A stretch of DNA of 33,257 bases from Planktothricoides sp. SR001 (GTDB taxonomy: Bacteria; Cyanobacteriota; Cyanobacteriia; Cyanobacteriales; Laspinemataceae): the NCBI RefSeq assembly GCF_001276715.1, contig NZ_LIUQ01000056.1:8902-42158 (forward strand). The letters run 5' to 3'. Made by a program: the position numbers and the translations under genes. Shown one piece after another: positions 25,546 to 33,257 of the stretch; positions within the stretch are counted from its first letter, which is position 1; the number at the start of each line of letters is the position of its first letter. The notes below the pieces were generated by a model. It was not told the origin of the DNA. It ran no database searches and saw only the letters and a program-made list of their open reading frames with translations.

Positions 25546-25941
25546 ATGGCGCGACAATCAACTAAAAAGAGCGGATCTCGTAAACAAAAAAGAAATGTAC
25601 CCAATGGTGTGGGCTACATTCAGTCTACGTTTAACAACACGATCGTCACAATTACCGATCCCAATGGTGAAGTGATTTCTTGGGCTTCAGCCGGTTCCAG
25701 TGGTTTTAAAGGGGCAAAAAAAGGCACTCCTTATGCGGCACAAACGGCAGCAGAAAATGCCGCCCGTCGAGCCATGGATCAAGGTATGCGCCAAGTTGAG
25801 GTGATGGTTAGTGGTCCGGGATCGGGTCGGGAAACAGCCATTAGAGCGCTGCAAGCCGCTGGTCTGGAAATTACCTTGATTCGAGATATTACCCCAATTC
25901 CTCACAATGGTTGCCGACCACCCAAGCGTCGTCGAGTTTAG
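25546..25941 (+). CDS. rpsK: 30S ribosomal protein S11
   Basis: Small-subunit platform protein at the mRNA exit. Product 131 aa with [35 protein letters not shown], and the C-terminal [18 protein letters not shown]. rpsD, which follows in E. coli, is missing; rpoA comes next after 186 bp. Confidence 0.96.
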   Translation: MARQSTKKSGSRKQKRNVPNGVGYIQSTFNNTIVTITDPNGEVISWASAGSSGFKGAKKGTPYAAQTAAENAARRAMDQGMRQVEVMVSGPGSGRETAIRALQAAGLEITLIRDITPIPHNGCRPPKRRRV

Positions 25942-26127
25942 GAATTGGTTTTTAGGTTTTCAGCATAATTATTGGCTATTGATTAGTCAATCTGCTCATC
26001 GTCAGTTGGCAGAGACAAACAGATTAAATTTGCTTCTGGATCGCTGGCGATCGTTTATGCACCAAAATAGGAAGGCTAGGAAGGCTATGAAAGCCATCCA
26101 GGGAGAAAGGAGAAGGGAGGTCACTCC

Positions 26128-27078
26128 GTGGCGCAGTTTCAGATTGAGTGTGTAGAGTCAAGCACTGACAAAAACCAGAGTCAGTACGGCAAATTTGTTC
26201 TGGAGCCGCTGGAGCGGGGCCAAGGAATCACTGTCGGTAATGCCCTCAGAAGAGTTCTGCTGTCCAATTTAGAAGGCGCAGCAGTTACAGCCGTTCGCAT
26301 TGCTGGTGTCAATCATGAGTTTGCTACAATTCCCGGTGTCCGGGAGGATGTTTTGGAAATCCTCCTGAATATGAAGGAAATTGTCCTCAAAAGTCATTCC
26401 TCTCAACCCCAGATTGGTCGATTATTGGCTCAGGGTTCAACAACTGTTACTGCGGCTAACTTTGAGTTGCCCTCAGAGGTAGAAGTTGTTGATCCGAGTC
26501 AGTATATTGCGACTCTTTCAGAAGGGGCCACTCTAGAAATGGAATTTAGAGTGGAACAGGGGAAAGGATATCGAGCCGTGGATCGCGATCGCGAAGATAA
26601 CACGGCTTTGGACTTTCTCTTGATTGACGCGGTATTTATGCCAGTTCGCAAGGTTAACTATACCGTTGAGGCCGCTAGAATTGGGGAATCTCTAGAACAA
26701 GACCGATTGATTCTGGAAATTTGGACAAATGGCAGTATCTCAACCCAAGAAGCACTCAGCCAATCTGCGAATATTTTGGTCGATCTGTTTACCCAGGTTA
26801 AAGAAGTCAATCTAGAATCGACCCACAAAGAATCTACCGATGATTCTGATCCCACCAGTCAGATTCCGATTGAAGAATTACAGTTGAGTGTCCGAGCTTA
26901 TAACTGTCTGAAGCGGGCACAAATTAACTCCGTGGCAGATTTGCTTGGCTACAGTCAGGAAGACCTGCTGGAAATTAAGAACTTTGGTCAAAAATCAGCA
27001 GAAGAAGTGATTGAAGCTCTGCAAAAACGTTTAGGGATTACGTTGCCTCAAGAAAAATCTGCTAAGTCTAGTAGCTGA
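26128..27078 (+). CDS. rpoA: RNA polymerase alpha subunit
   Basis: Scaffold for polymerase assembly and contact point for activators and UP elements. Product 316 aa. The N-terminal domain (about 1-230) has EPLERGQGITVGNALRRVLL. A polar linker follows, and the C-terminal DNA-binding domain (from about residue 245) has RAYNCLKRAQINSVADLL and IKNFGQKSAEEV. The start is GTG, with GGGAGG about 8 nt upstream. The 186-bp spacer before it carries two AGGAAGGCT copies near 26070-26090. Confidence 0.96.
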   Translation: MAQFQIECVESSTDKNQSQYGKFVLEPLERGQGITVGNALRRVLLSNLEGAAVTAVRIAGVNHEFATIPGVREDVLEILLNMKEIVLKSHSSQPQIGRLLAQGSTTVTAANFELPSEVEVVDPSQYIATLSEGATLEMEFRVEQGKGYRAVDRDREDNTALDFLLIDAVFMPVRKVNYTVEAARIGESLEQDRLILEIWTNGSISTQEALSQSANILVDLFTQVKEVNLESTHKESTDDSDPTSQIPIEELQLSVRAYNCLKRAQINSVADLLGYSQEDLLEIKNFGQKSAEEVIEALQKRLGITLPQEKSAKSSS

Positions 27079-27148
27079 TCTTCCGATCGCGGAGCGTGCC
27101 GGAGGTATTAGTATTTTATGATTTTTGACTCAAGGGTGAAAAAGCTGT

Positions 27149-27181
27149 GGTGATTTTGTAAAAAAATTTTTCAAGATCACC
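27149..27181 (+). other. Strong stem-loop between rpoA and rplQ
   Basis: GGTGATTTTG-T-AAAA (from 27149) pairs with TTTT-T-CAAGATCACC (to 27181): 14 pairs including one G-T, one T-T mismatch and a 3-nt loop. It ends 58 nt before the rplQ start. It is followed by CATTGCC, not a T-run, so it is more likely a processing or binding structure than a terminator. Confidence 0.65.
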
Positions 27182-27239
27182 CATTGCCAAGCATTTTTCA
27201 TTTCATAAATTGATTGTTCATCAGTAAAACTTAATCGTT

Positions 27240-27590
27240 ATGCGTCACCGTTGTCGTGTCCCTCAGCTAGGTAAACCCGCCGATCAGCGAAAAGCACTGT
27301 TGCGATCGCTGACTACAGAATTGATTCGTTATGGTCGGATTACCACGACGAAAGTTCGTGCTAAAGCAGTGCAGTCAGAAGCCGAACGCATGATTACTTT
27401 AGCCAAAGATGGTAGCTTATCCGCTCGGCGGAGAGCCTTGGGCTATATGTATGATAAACAGCTAGTTCATGCGCTATTTGAGCAAGCCAAAGAACGTTAC
27501 GGTAATCGTAACGGTGGATATACTCGCATCCTGCGAACCATCCCTCGTCGGGGTGACAATGCTGAAATGGCAATTATTGAGCTAGTTTAA
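27240..27590 (+). CDS. rplQ: 50S ribosomal protein L17
   Basis: Large-subunit protein near the tunnel exit. Full length at 116 aa: [17 protein letters not shown], then [17 protein letters not shown], and the C-terminal [14 protein letters not shown]. It follows rpoA, the usual order, after 161 bp. Confidence 0.96.
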   Translation: MRHRCRVPQLGKPADQRKALLRSLTTELIRYGRITTTKVRAKAVQSEAERMITLAKDGSLSARRRALGYMYDKQLVHALFEQAKERYGNRNGGYTRILRTIPRRGDNAEMAIIELV

Positions 27591-27657
27591 ATCCGTGACT
27601 GGTAAAAAGATATTCTGACCAAACTTGCAGACTTTTTACTTGCCACTGTTGACTAAT

Positions 27658-28491
27658 ATGATGTATTCCACTGGTGTTATCCCCAACCAAAGAATTGCCT
27701 TAGTTTTTCAATACTTAGGCACTAATTTTCATGGTTGGCAGCGACAACCTAGAGCTAGAACGGTACAAGAAGAGATGGAAAAAGCTCTTTTTGAGATCCT
27801 CGGTGAACCAGTGGGAGTCTATGCTGCCGGTAGAACTGATACAGGGGTTCATGCTGCCGCCCAAGTCGCTCACTTTAACACGAGTAGTTCAATTCCTGCC
27901 CATAAATGGGCAGCAGTTTTGAATAATGCGGTGCCCAAGGATATTCAAATTCTGGCATCAGCAGCAGTCCCTTTAGACTGGCACGCTCGGTTTTCGGCGA
28001 AGTGGCGACGGTATCGCTACACCCTTTACACCGATTCACAGCCCAATGTTTTTGTTCAGCCATTTACTTGGCATTATTATTATGAAGCGTTGGATGAATC
28101 ATTAGTTCAAGCGGCTCTCCGTCCTTTGGTTGGTCATCACCATTTGGCGGCTTTTCATCGGGCTGGATCCCAACGGCAGCACTCTTGGGTGGATGTACAA
28201 GAAGCTATCTGTTATCGGCATGGGCCATTCGTTCATATAGAAGTACAGGCTAATGGGTTTCTTTATGGGATGATGCGGCTACTGGTCGGGATGTTAGTCC
28301 AAGTTGGTCGAGGTGAGCGATCGCTGGAAAATTTTAACCAACTTTGGACGAACGAACTCCGAGAAGAAGTTAAGTACGCTGCCCCCGCTCATGGTCTTTG
28401 TCTTTTGCGAGTGGGTTATGATAACTTTCCTTTTCCACCAGAAATCTGGCATGACACTATGCCTAAATTTACATTTAGTCCTCAATGTTGA
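27658..28491 (+). CDS. truA: tRNA pseudouridine(38-40) synthase
   Basis: Converts uridines 38-40 of the tRNA anticodon arm to pseudouridine. Product 277 aa from the ATG at 27658. The catalytic Asp is D61 in GRTDTGVHA; GTNFHGWQRQP lies near the N-terminus, and FLYGMMRLLVG marks the C-terminal half. The frame is open upstream to a TTG at 27625, but the extra residues are not family-like. A second ATG follows directly. No good Shine-Dalgarno site is seen. The gene sits between rplQ and rplM as in many cyanobacteria. Confidence 0.94.
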   Translation: MMYSTGVIPNQRIALVFQYLGTNFHGWQRQPRARTVQEEMEKALFEILGEPVGVYAAGRTDTGVHAAAQVAHFNTSSSIPAHKWAAVLNNAVPKDIQILASAAVPLDWHARFSAKWRRYRYTLYTDSQPNVFVQPFTWHYYYEALDESLVQAALRPLVGHHHLAAFHRAGSQRQHSWVDVQEAICYRHGPFVHIEVQANGFLYGMMRLLVGMLVQVGRGERSLENFNQLWTNELREEVKYAAPAHGLCLLRVGYDNFPFPPEIWHDTMPKFTFSPQC

Positions 28492-28580
28492 TGATTGATC
28501 GAAAGATAATTTCTTAAATGATTCCCAAGATCAAAAGTCAATCACTATGACAACCTACAAACCTTTGCAGACTTCAGTCA

Positions 28581-29036
28581 ATGAATAAAACTTACGTTCC
28601 ACCCCAAGACTCCATAGAACAAAACTGGTATCTTGTGGATGCTGCCAATCAACGGTTGGGCAGACTCGCAACTGAAATCGCCAGAATCCTCCGGGGGAAA
28701 AATAAACCCACTTATACTCCTTACATGGATACTGGAGATTTTGTGATTGTCGTGAATGCGGAAAAAGTCCAAGTCACCGGCAAAAAACGCGACCAAAAAC
28801 TCTATCGTCGTCATTCTGGAAGACCAGGTGGTATGAAAGTAGAAACTTTCACCAAACTCCAGGCTCGCATCCCAGAGCGGATTATTGAGCAAGCTGTACG
28901 CGGGATGCTGCCAAAGAACAGCTTGGGACGACAATTGTTTACCAAACTGAAAGTGTATAAGGGTTCTGAGCATCCACACGCCGCTCAAAAACCACAAACG
29001 ATCACCATTGAGACAATTCCAGGAGGAAACGATTAA
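28581..29036 (+). CDS. rplM: 50S ribosomal protein L13
   Basis: Early-assembly large-subunit protein. Product 151 aa with [20 protein letters not shown], the [19 protein letters not shown] region, and [11 protein letters not shown]. Its stop shares a base with the rpsI start (TAATG), so L13 and S9 are translationally coupled. Confidence 0.96.
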   Translation: MNKTYVPPQDSIEQNWYLVDAANQRLGRLATEIARILRGKNKPTYTPYMDTGDFVIVVNAEKVQVTGKKRDQKLYRRHSGRPGGMKVETFTKLQARIPERIIEQAVRGMLPKNSLGRQLFTKLKVYKGSEHPHAAQKPQTITIETIPGGND

Positions 29037-29449
29037 TGCCAATCGAAGATCAAAGCGGTCGCGCAGTTTATTGGGGCACCGGTCGCAGGAAGTCATCCGT
29101 TGCGAGAGTTCGTTTGATTCCCGGTAATGGTGAGTTAAAAATTAACGGCAAAAAGGGAGACCTCTATCTTCAATTTAACGCCGGTTATATCTCTGCGGCG
29201 AAAGCTCCCCTAGAAACCCTGGGGCTGGAAAATGAATATGACATTCTGGTGAATGTACATGGTGGTGGTTTAACCGGCCAAGCAGAGTCAATTCGTTTGG
29301 GAGTGGCTCGGGCTTTGTGTGAACTGGATCCTAGCAACCGTCAGCCATTGAAAGTTGAAGGTTTCCTGACCAGAGATCCTCGGTCTAAGGAACGGAAGAA
29401 ATACGGTTTACGCAAAGCGCGTAAAGCTCCTCAATACTCGAAACGCTAA
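29036..29449 (+). CDS. rpsI: 30S ribosomal protein S9
   Basis: Small-subunit head protein whose C-terminal tail reaches the P-site tRNA. Product 137 aa with [27 protein letters not shown], and the basic tail [17 protein letters not shown] type, ending in the invariant Lys-Arg. AGGAGG lies inside the end of rplM. Confidence 0.96.
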   Translation: MPIEDQSGRAVYWGTGRRKSSVARVRLIPGNGELKINGKKGDLYLQFNAGYISAAKAPLETLGLENEYDILVNVHGGGLTGQAESIRLGVARALCELDPSNRQPLKVEGFLTRDPRSKERKKYGLRKARKAPQYSKR

Positions 29450-29602
29450 TCAGTTGATGGTCATTTTTCCTCGGTTAGTCGTTCCTGGCTATTCCAATCT
29501 AATATCTATGGCAAATACTTGGGACGAATAACCTGGGAATGGTGACAGATCAAATACTGAAATGAAAGTTAAAATTTAAGAAAAACAACAAGGTAGAGAA
29601 CT

Positions 29603-29845
29603 ATGCCAAAACCAGGAATTCACCCAGAGTGGTATCCAGAAGCTAAAGTGATTTGTAACGGCGAAGTGATTATGACCGTCGGTTCGACCCAGCCAGAGAT
29701 GCATGTGGATGTGTGGTCTGGCAATCATCCTTTCTATACCGGCACTCAGAAGATTATTGATACGGAAGGTCGTGTCGATCGCTTCTTGCGTAAATATGGC
29801 ATGACTTCTGCTAGTGGCGCCAAAAAATCCCAGTCTAAAAATTAG
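29603..29845 (+). CDS. rpmE: 50S ribosomal protein L31, zinc-free type
   Basis: Bridge protein between subunits. Product 80 aa with PGIHPEWYPEAKVICNGEV, DVWSGNHPFYTG and VDRFLRKYG. Only one Cys (C18) remains of the CxxC pairs seen in zinc-binding L31; the DVCSKCHPF of the E. coli type reads DVWSGNHPF here. This is the usual cyanobacterial form and has a Ser/Lys-rich tail. Confidence 0.94.
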   Translation: MPKPGIHPEWYPEAKVICNGEVIMTVGSTQPEMHVDVWSGNHPFYTGTQKIIDTEGRVDRFLRKYGMTSASGAKKSQSKN

Positions 29846-29988
29846 CGAAGATTTCTTTCTTAGCTGGCATTTTGTGAGTGTCTAGCTTTCCGATTAACTC
29901 TCTTGAGTGAATTTCGCTTGTCAGATCAAATTGTCAGCTAAACACTAAGAAATCAATCACTATTTTTGACTCTCGAGGTCCGTGCATT

Positions 29989-31098
29989 ATGGCTGAGACT
30001 TACTTGCTGGATAAATTAAAATCCGTTGAATCGACCTTTAACGAATTGACTCGCAAAATGGCCGATCCAGATGTGGCTACTGACCCCCAAGAGTTTCAAC
30101 GGGTGGCTAAGGCTCGTTCTTCTTTGGAAGAAGTAGTCAATACTTTTGATATTTGGAAAAAAACCTCGGTTGACCTGACGGGGGCCAAACAAGTTTTAAA
30201 AGAAGCTTACAGCGATGTTGAGCTTCGCGAAATCGCCCAGTTGGAAGTGGAAGAACTGGAGCAAAAGCTTTCCGCTTTAGAAAATCGCCTGAAGATTTTG
30301 CTGTTGCCTCGCGATCCGAATGATGAGAAGAATATCATGTTGGAAATTCGTGCTGGCACTGGCGGAGATGAAGCAGGGATTTGGGCGGGTGATTTGCTGC
30401 GGTTGTATTCCCGCTACGCGGAAAGCCAGGGCTGGCGGGTGAAGCTGGTGAGCGAGTCAGTCGCCGATATGGGGGGTTTTAAAGAGGCGATTCTAGAGAT
30501 TACTGGCAATCAAGTTTATAGCAAGCTAAAATTTGAGGCGGGGGTTCATCGGGTGCAGCGGGTGCCGGTGACGGAAACAGGGGGTCGTGTCCATACCTCT
30601 ACGGCTACGGTGGCGATTATGCCAGAAGTGGATGAGGTGGAGGTGGAGATCGATCCCAAGGATCTGGAGATCAGTACCGCTCGTTCTGGTGGCGCCGGGG
30701 GTCAGAATGTCAACAAGGTGGAAACAGCGGTTGACTTGTTACACAAACCCACGGGAATTCGGATTTTCTGCACGGAGGAGCGATCGCAGCTACAAAACCG
30801 AGAGCGAGCAATGCAAATTCTGCGAGCGAAGCTCTATGAGCAAAAACTGCGGGAGCAACAGGAAGCGGTTTCTTCCCAGCGCCGTTCTCAGGTGGGCACC
30901 GGATCTCGCTCGGAAAAGATTCGCACTTATAATTACAAAGATAATCGCGTGACCGATCACCGTTTGGGGCAAAATTTTTCCCTGACCACGGTGCTCGAAG
31001 GTGAGATCGAGTTGATGATTCAAGCTTGTATTACTCAAGATCAGCAGATGCGGTTGGAAGAACTGGCGGAGTCTACAGCGATGCCCACTTCTGTCTAA
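29989..31098 (+). CDS. prfA: Peptide chain release factor 1
   Basis: Recognises UAA and UAG and triggers release of the finished peptide. Product 369 aa. The codon-reading tripeptide is PVT in [15 protein letters not shown] (PxT in RF1, SPF in RF2), which fixes the assignment. The peptidyl-hydrolysis motif GGQ is at residues 237-239 in GAGGQNVNK. The N-terminal helical domain is complete. GAGGT lies about 12 nt before the ATG. It is the last gene of the translation cluster. Confidence 0.96.
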   Translation: MAETYLLDKLKSVESTFNELTRKMADPDVATDPQEFQRVAKARSSLEEVVNTFDIWKKTSVDLTGAKQVLKEAYSDVELREIAQLEVEELEQKLSALENRLKILLLPRDPNDEKNIMLEIRAGTGGDEAGIWAGDLLRLYSRYAESQGWRVKLVSESVADMGGFKEAILEITGNQVYSKLKFEAGVHRVQRVPVTETGGRVHTSTATVAIMPEVDEVEVEIDPKDLEISTARSGGAGGQNVNKVETAVDLLHKPTGIRIFCTEERSQLQNRERAMQILRAKLYEQKLREQQEAVSSQRRSQVGTGSRSEKIRTYNYKDNRVTDHRLGQNFSLTTVLEGEIELMIQACITQDQQMRLEELAESTAMPTSV

Positions 31099-31135
31099 TC
31101 AAATTCAAGCATTAAGCTTTTTTGAATTAATCTCA

Positions 31136-31170
31136 GAAAAAAAGCGAGAACTAAGTTCTCGCTTTTTTTT
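31136..31170 (+). terminator. Strong intrinsic terminator after prfA
   Basis: GCGAGAAC (31144-31151), loop TAA, GTTCTCGC (31155-31162), then eight T (31163-31170). An A-run precedes the stem, so it could also act on the opposite strand. It lies about 40 bp after the prfA stop. Confidence 0.92.
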
Positions 31171-31314
31171 GCGATGGGAAATGACTGTAATAATCAGTTA
31201 ATCGTGTGTGATAAAAAATTCAAATAAAAGTGAGACATTTAATTTCGAGGCTTAGGGGAGCAAGCCGCAGCGCCCCTACAAGATATGGGGGGTTGGCATT
31301 GCTTCTGCGATCGC

Positions 31315-31745
31315 TCATACTCTGCCGTACCAGGCGATATAATAATTTCACGATCAGGCACTATAGACGAAGTATGTGTGATTCCAGATGATGTTAAAAG
31401 TGGATTAATCTCTACAAATTTGCTCCGTATTTCTGTATTAGATCAGGTTGTTTGCCCTCAATATTTTTGTTTCCTCTTTAGAGGCTGTACCAATGTACTT
31501 GAGCAACTAAAAGAACTATGTAGCGGTTCAACGCGGCTTTTCTTAAATCAGAAGATATTGAAGTCGCTACTTTTTCCTGTTCCCCCCTAGCCGAACAACA
31601 AGCCATCGTCGCCAAAGTCGAAAAACTCCTCACCCTCTGCGATCAACTGGAAACCCAAATCACCCAAAACCAAACCCACGCCCAACAACTGATGCAAGCC
31701 GTCTTAAAAGAAGCCTTCAACCCTACCAGCAAATCAACAGGATAA
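31315..31745 (+). pseudogene. Remnant of a type I restriction specificity subunit (HsdS), 3' part
   Basis: The first frame (to 31590) reads VPGDIIISRSGTI, STNLLRISV and GSTRLFLNQKILKSLLFPVPP, typical of the second target-recognition domain of HsdS. It stops at a TAG right after six C (31582-31587). One more base would continue it as LAEQQAIVAKVEKLL...QLMQAVLKEAF, the usual coiled-coil end of HsdS, to a stop at 31743-31745. The 5' half is absent, and no hsdM or hsdR is in the window. It is therefore truncated and frameshifted. The C-run makes a sequencing error possible for the shift, but not for the missing half. Confidence 0.82.
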
Positions 31746-31877
31746 TTCCATCTCGAAACCGCTACCCCTCCCCTTTCTATTGCGGAACTGATGTGAGTCT
31801 ATGATGAAAACCTAGGATTTATTGATGAAAATTGGCAAATTTACCTCAACTCGGAATTGATTAAAGTTCCATCTTAA
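31746..31877 (+). pseudogene. Unidentified broken coding fragment
   Basis: Directly after the HsdS stop, one frame reads TATPPLSIAELM, an internal TGA (31794-31796), then VYDENLGFIDENWQIYLNSE and a stop at 31877. The protein-like text on both sides of the TGA suggests a short decayed gene end. I do not recognise the family. Confidence 0.35.
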
Positions 31878-31881
31878 AGTC

Positions 31882-31959
31882 GTAGGTTGGGTGAAGCGAC
31901 AGCCCCACCCAACAAATCCTGGTTAAATGTTGGGTTACATTTCATTCCACCCAACCTAC
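31882..31959. mobile_element. MITE-like element with 12-bp terminal inverted repeats
   Basis: The 78-bp element starts GTAGGTTGGGTG and ends with its exact reverse complement CACCCAACCTAC. Inside, CCCACCCAACA (31913-31923) and TGTTGGGTT (31928-31936) form a second partial inversion. It has no coding capacity. Repeats of the GTAGGTTGGGTG...CACCCAACCTAC type are widespread in cyanobacteria. A direct duplication of the target was not evident. Confidence 0.75.
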
Positions 31960-32124
31960 AAGAACAGGGAACGGGGTTAATTTTTCAGGCAGTAGCATCG
32001 ATTCGCGCCATTGTGGAAATTGACCAAGCACAATGCGATCGGCAACGTCAACAAGACGAAGCGGACATTGCATTGGGTCTCACCTACTTTATAATATGAA
32101 GGAGTTGGATTTTAGGAAAAAATC
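31960..32124 (+). other. Possible gene remnant and leader before the ROK gene
   Basis: After the MITE a frame reads AVASIRAIVEIDQAQCDRQ and DEADIALGLTYF to a stop at 32099. It looks protein-like but is too short and unrecognised, and its upstream part is the mobile element. GAAGGAG at 32098-32104 may help the ROK gene, though it lies 20 nt from its ATG. Confidence 0.3.
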
Positions 32125-33135
32125 ATGAGCATTTACTTGGGGATTGACATTGGTGCTACTACGGTCAAACTGGGATTATTTGATCCAGAACAAGGGGCGA
32201 TTGGAACCCGGTTAGATCGTCCCAGCAGCGCCTCTGAGGGTCCCGACGCTACGGTAAATGTGATTAAAACGGCCACCAATGAGCTACTCGAAGCCAATGA
32301 GCTACAATTCCAGGATTTAAAAGCGATCGGTGCTTGTTGTCCCGCTCCTATTGATGCTTCGGGGATGTGTGTTTATCCCACCAATATTGATCCCTCTTGG
32401 CAAGGGGTGAATATTGCCCAAAAACTCTCCGAGACTCTCCAGTTACCCGCTCTCCTCCTCAATGATGGAGACGCGGCGGCTTACCGGGAATACAGGATCC
32501 GCGAGGCTCAAAATCAGGCTTCTTCTGTGATGGCTCAGTTTATTACCGGAACGGGTTTAGGCGGCGCTTTGATTGTCAACGGAAAAATTTGGTCGGCTCC
32601 GGGAGTTTCGGCAGAATTGGGTCATATTTGTATTGATAGTTCGGAAAATGCGGACCTCTGCGGATGTGGTGCGAGGGGATGTGTGGAAACGAGAGCCTCT
32701 TTATTGGGTCTGAGAAATATGGTTAAACACCGACAAGCTAAGGGGAATGTGCCGGAAGCGTTACAAGGAGAGCCGATGGAGGTGGCGAAAACCCTCCGTC
32801 GATTGGGTCAAATGGATGATCCTCTGTCTGATGTTGTGGCTATTTGGCAAGAGTATTTTACCAGCCTGGGTATAGCGGCTCGTAATGTGGTGAATATGGT
32901 AGGCTGTGACCTGATTGTGATTTCTGGGGGAGCGCAAGAAAAGGAAAAAATGGCATCCGAAGGGGCATATCAACGATTTAAACAGGATGCGATCGCCTGG
33001 ATTCGTCAGGAACTTGACCATAGTTTCCCTCATCTCACCCAGACAAGGGTGGAATGGTCTATTGATACGCTCCCAGACAGTGCTGCTTACGGTGCGGCTC
33101 AATATGCCAGTGTGAGAGGGAATAGCAAGTCGTAG
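32125..33135 (+). CDS. ROK family protein, probable glucokinase or related sugar kinase
   Basis: Cytosolic ROK protein of 336 aa. The ATP-binding phosphate loop is DIGATTVKLGLF near residue 8. TGTGLGGALIVNGK lies in the middle. The ROK zinc site is complete: H167 in ELGH, then C179, C181 and C186 in CGCGARGC. No DNA-binding domain precedes the kinase, so it is an enzyme and not a NagC/Mlc-type repressor. Which sugar it phosphorylates cannot be read from the sequence; glucose is the likeliest. It stands alone between repeats. Confidence 0.9.
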   Translation: MSIYLGIDIGATTVKLGLFDPEQGAIGTRLDRPSSASEGPDATVNVIKTATNELLEANELQFQDLKAIGACCPAPIDASGMCVYPTNIDPSWQGVNIAQKLSETLQLPALLLNDGDAAAYREYRIREAQNQASSVMAQFITGTGLGGALIVNGKIWSAPGVSAELGHICIDSSENADLCGCGARGCVETRASLLGLRNMVKHRQAKGNVPEALQGEPMEVAKTLRRLGQMDDPLSDVVAIWQEYFTSLGIAARNVVNMVGCDLIVISGGAQEKEKMASEGAYQRFKQDAIAWIRQELDHSFPHLTQTRVEWSIDTLPDSAAYGAAQYASVRGNSKS

Positions 33136-33137
33136 GT

Positions 33138-33257
33138 GAGGACTCCGGTCTCCTCCCCTTGGCAAGGGGAGGGTTAGGGTGGGGTTCTTCTTCAGGTAAA
33201 ATGTTGGGAGGACTCCGGTCCCCTCCCCTTGGCAAGCTAATCTTGTAGGGGTTTTGA
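33138..33257. repeat. Interspersed repeats at the right edge
   Basis: Two 29-bp copies starting GAGGACTCCGGTC and ending CTTGGCAAG lie at 33138-33166 and 33208-33236, 70 bp apart, differing at one base. The first copy runs into a hairpin (CCTCCCCTT-GGC-AAGGGGAGG, 33152-33172) followed by GTTAGGGTGGGG. This is a common cyanobacterial interspersed repeat type. The window ends inside the region. Confidence 0.75.

Noticed and set aside
25143-25565. 140-codon plus-strand frame overlapping rpsM
   Set aside because: It is the shifted frame of rpsM and its spacer; rpsM is certain.
27621-28571. Shared TGCAGACTT word upstream of truA and rplM
   Set aside because: A nine-base match at two sites is expected by chance and has no structure around it.
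31887-32099. 70-codon frame across the MITE-like element
   Set aside because: Its first third is the mobile element itself; the rest is too short to call a gene.

Overview
The window is cyanobacterial chromosome. HIP1 octamers (GCGATCGC) are scattered throughout, more than thirty by eye. It carries ndhN, the cyanobacterial succinate-semialdehyde dehydrogenase / 2-oxoglutarate decarboxylase pair, CHAT and DUF928 proteins, and a ribosomal-protein cluster that begins at rplC and lacks rpsJ, rpmD, rpsN and rpsD, the usual cyanobacterial layout. Dense heptamer repeats and AGAAACC/GGTTTCT repeats suggest a filamentous, Oscillatoriales-like strain. That last step is inference; genus is not established.

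Left part (1-11.6 kb), accessory and metabolic. A heptamer-rich non-coding stretch leads into gabD (416-1783) and a ThDP enzyme (2029-3675). Together these convert 2-oxoglutarate to succinate and close the TCA cycle. A 26-unit in-register heptamer array fills the gap to xth (3864-4691), and xth itself carries a repeat-derived in-frame insertion. Next come a TPR-CHAT protease-like envelope protein (4933-7674) and a DUF928 secreted protein (8117-8950). On the minus strand follow a small Slr1339-like protein (8993-9499), two tandem von Willebrand A proteins (9646-10263 and 10279-10899) and ndhN (11180-11638) with a HIP1-centred terminator.

Middle (11.6-13.0 kb). A 1.35-kb intergenic region separates divergent ndhN and rplC. 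It holds tandem repeats, an AT-rich promoter candidate and a probable long leader for the ribosomal cluster.

Right part (13.0-31.2 kb), translation cluster, all on the plus strand: rplC-rplD-rplW-rplB-rpsS-rplV-rpsC-rplP-rpmC-rpsQ-rplN-rplX-rplE-rpsH-rplF-rplR-rpsE-rplO-secY-adk-infA-rpmJ-rpsM-rpsK-rpoA-rplQ-truA-rplM-rpsI-rpmE-prfA. A strong intrinsic terminator at 31136-31170 closes it. Many spacers hold clear stem-loops, and a near-consensus promoter lies before rpmJ. The cluster joins ribosome assembly, protein export (SecY), nucleotide balance (Adk), initiation (IF1), termination (RF1), transcription (RpoA) and tRNA modification (TruA).

Right end (31.2-33.3 kb). There is a decayed type I restriction specificity gene, an unidentified broken fragment, a MITE-like element with 12-bp terminal inverted repeats, an intact ROK-family sugar kinase gene (32125-33135), and interspersed repeats at the edge. 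No tRNA, rRNA, CRISPR array or intact insertion sequence was recognised.
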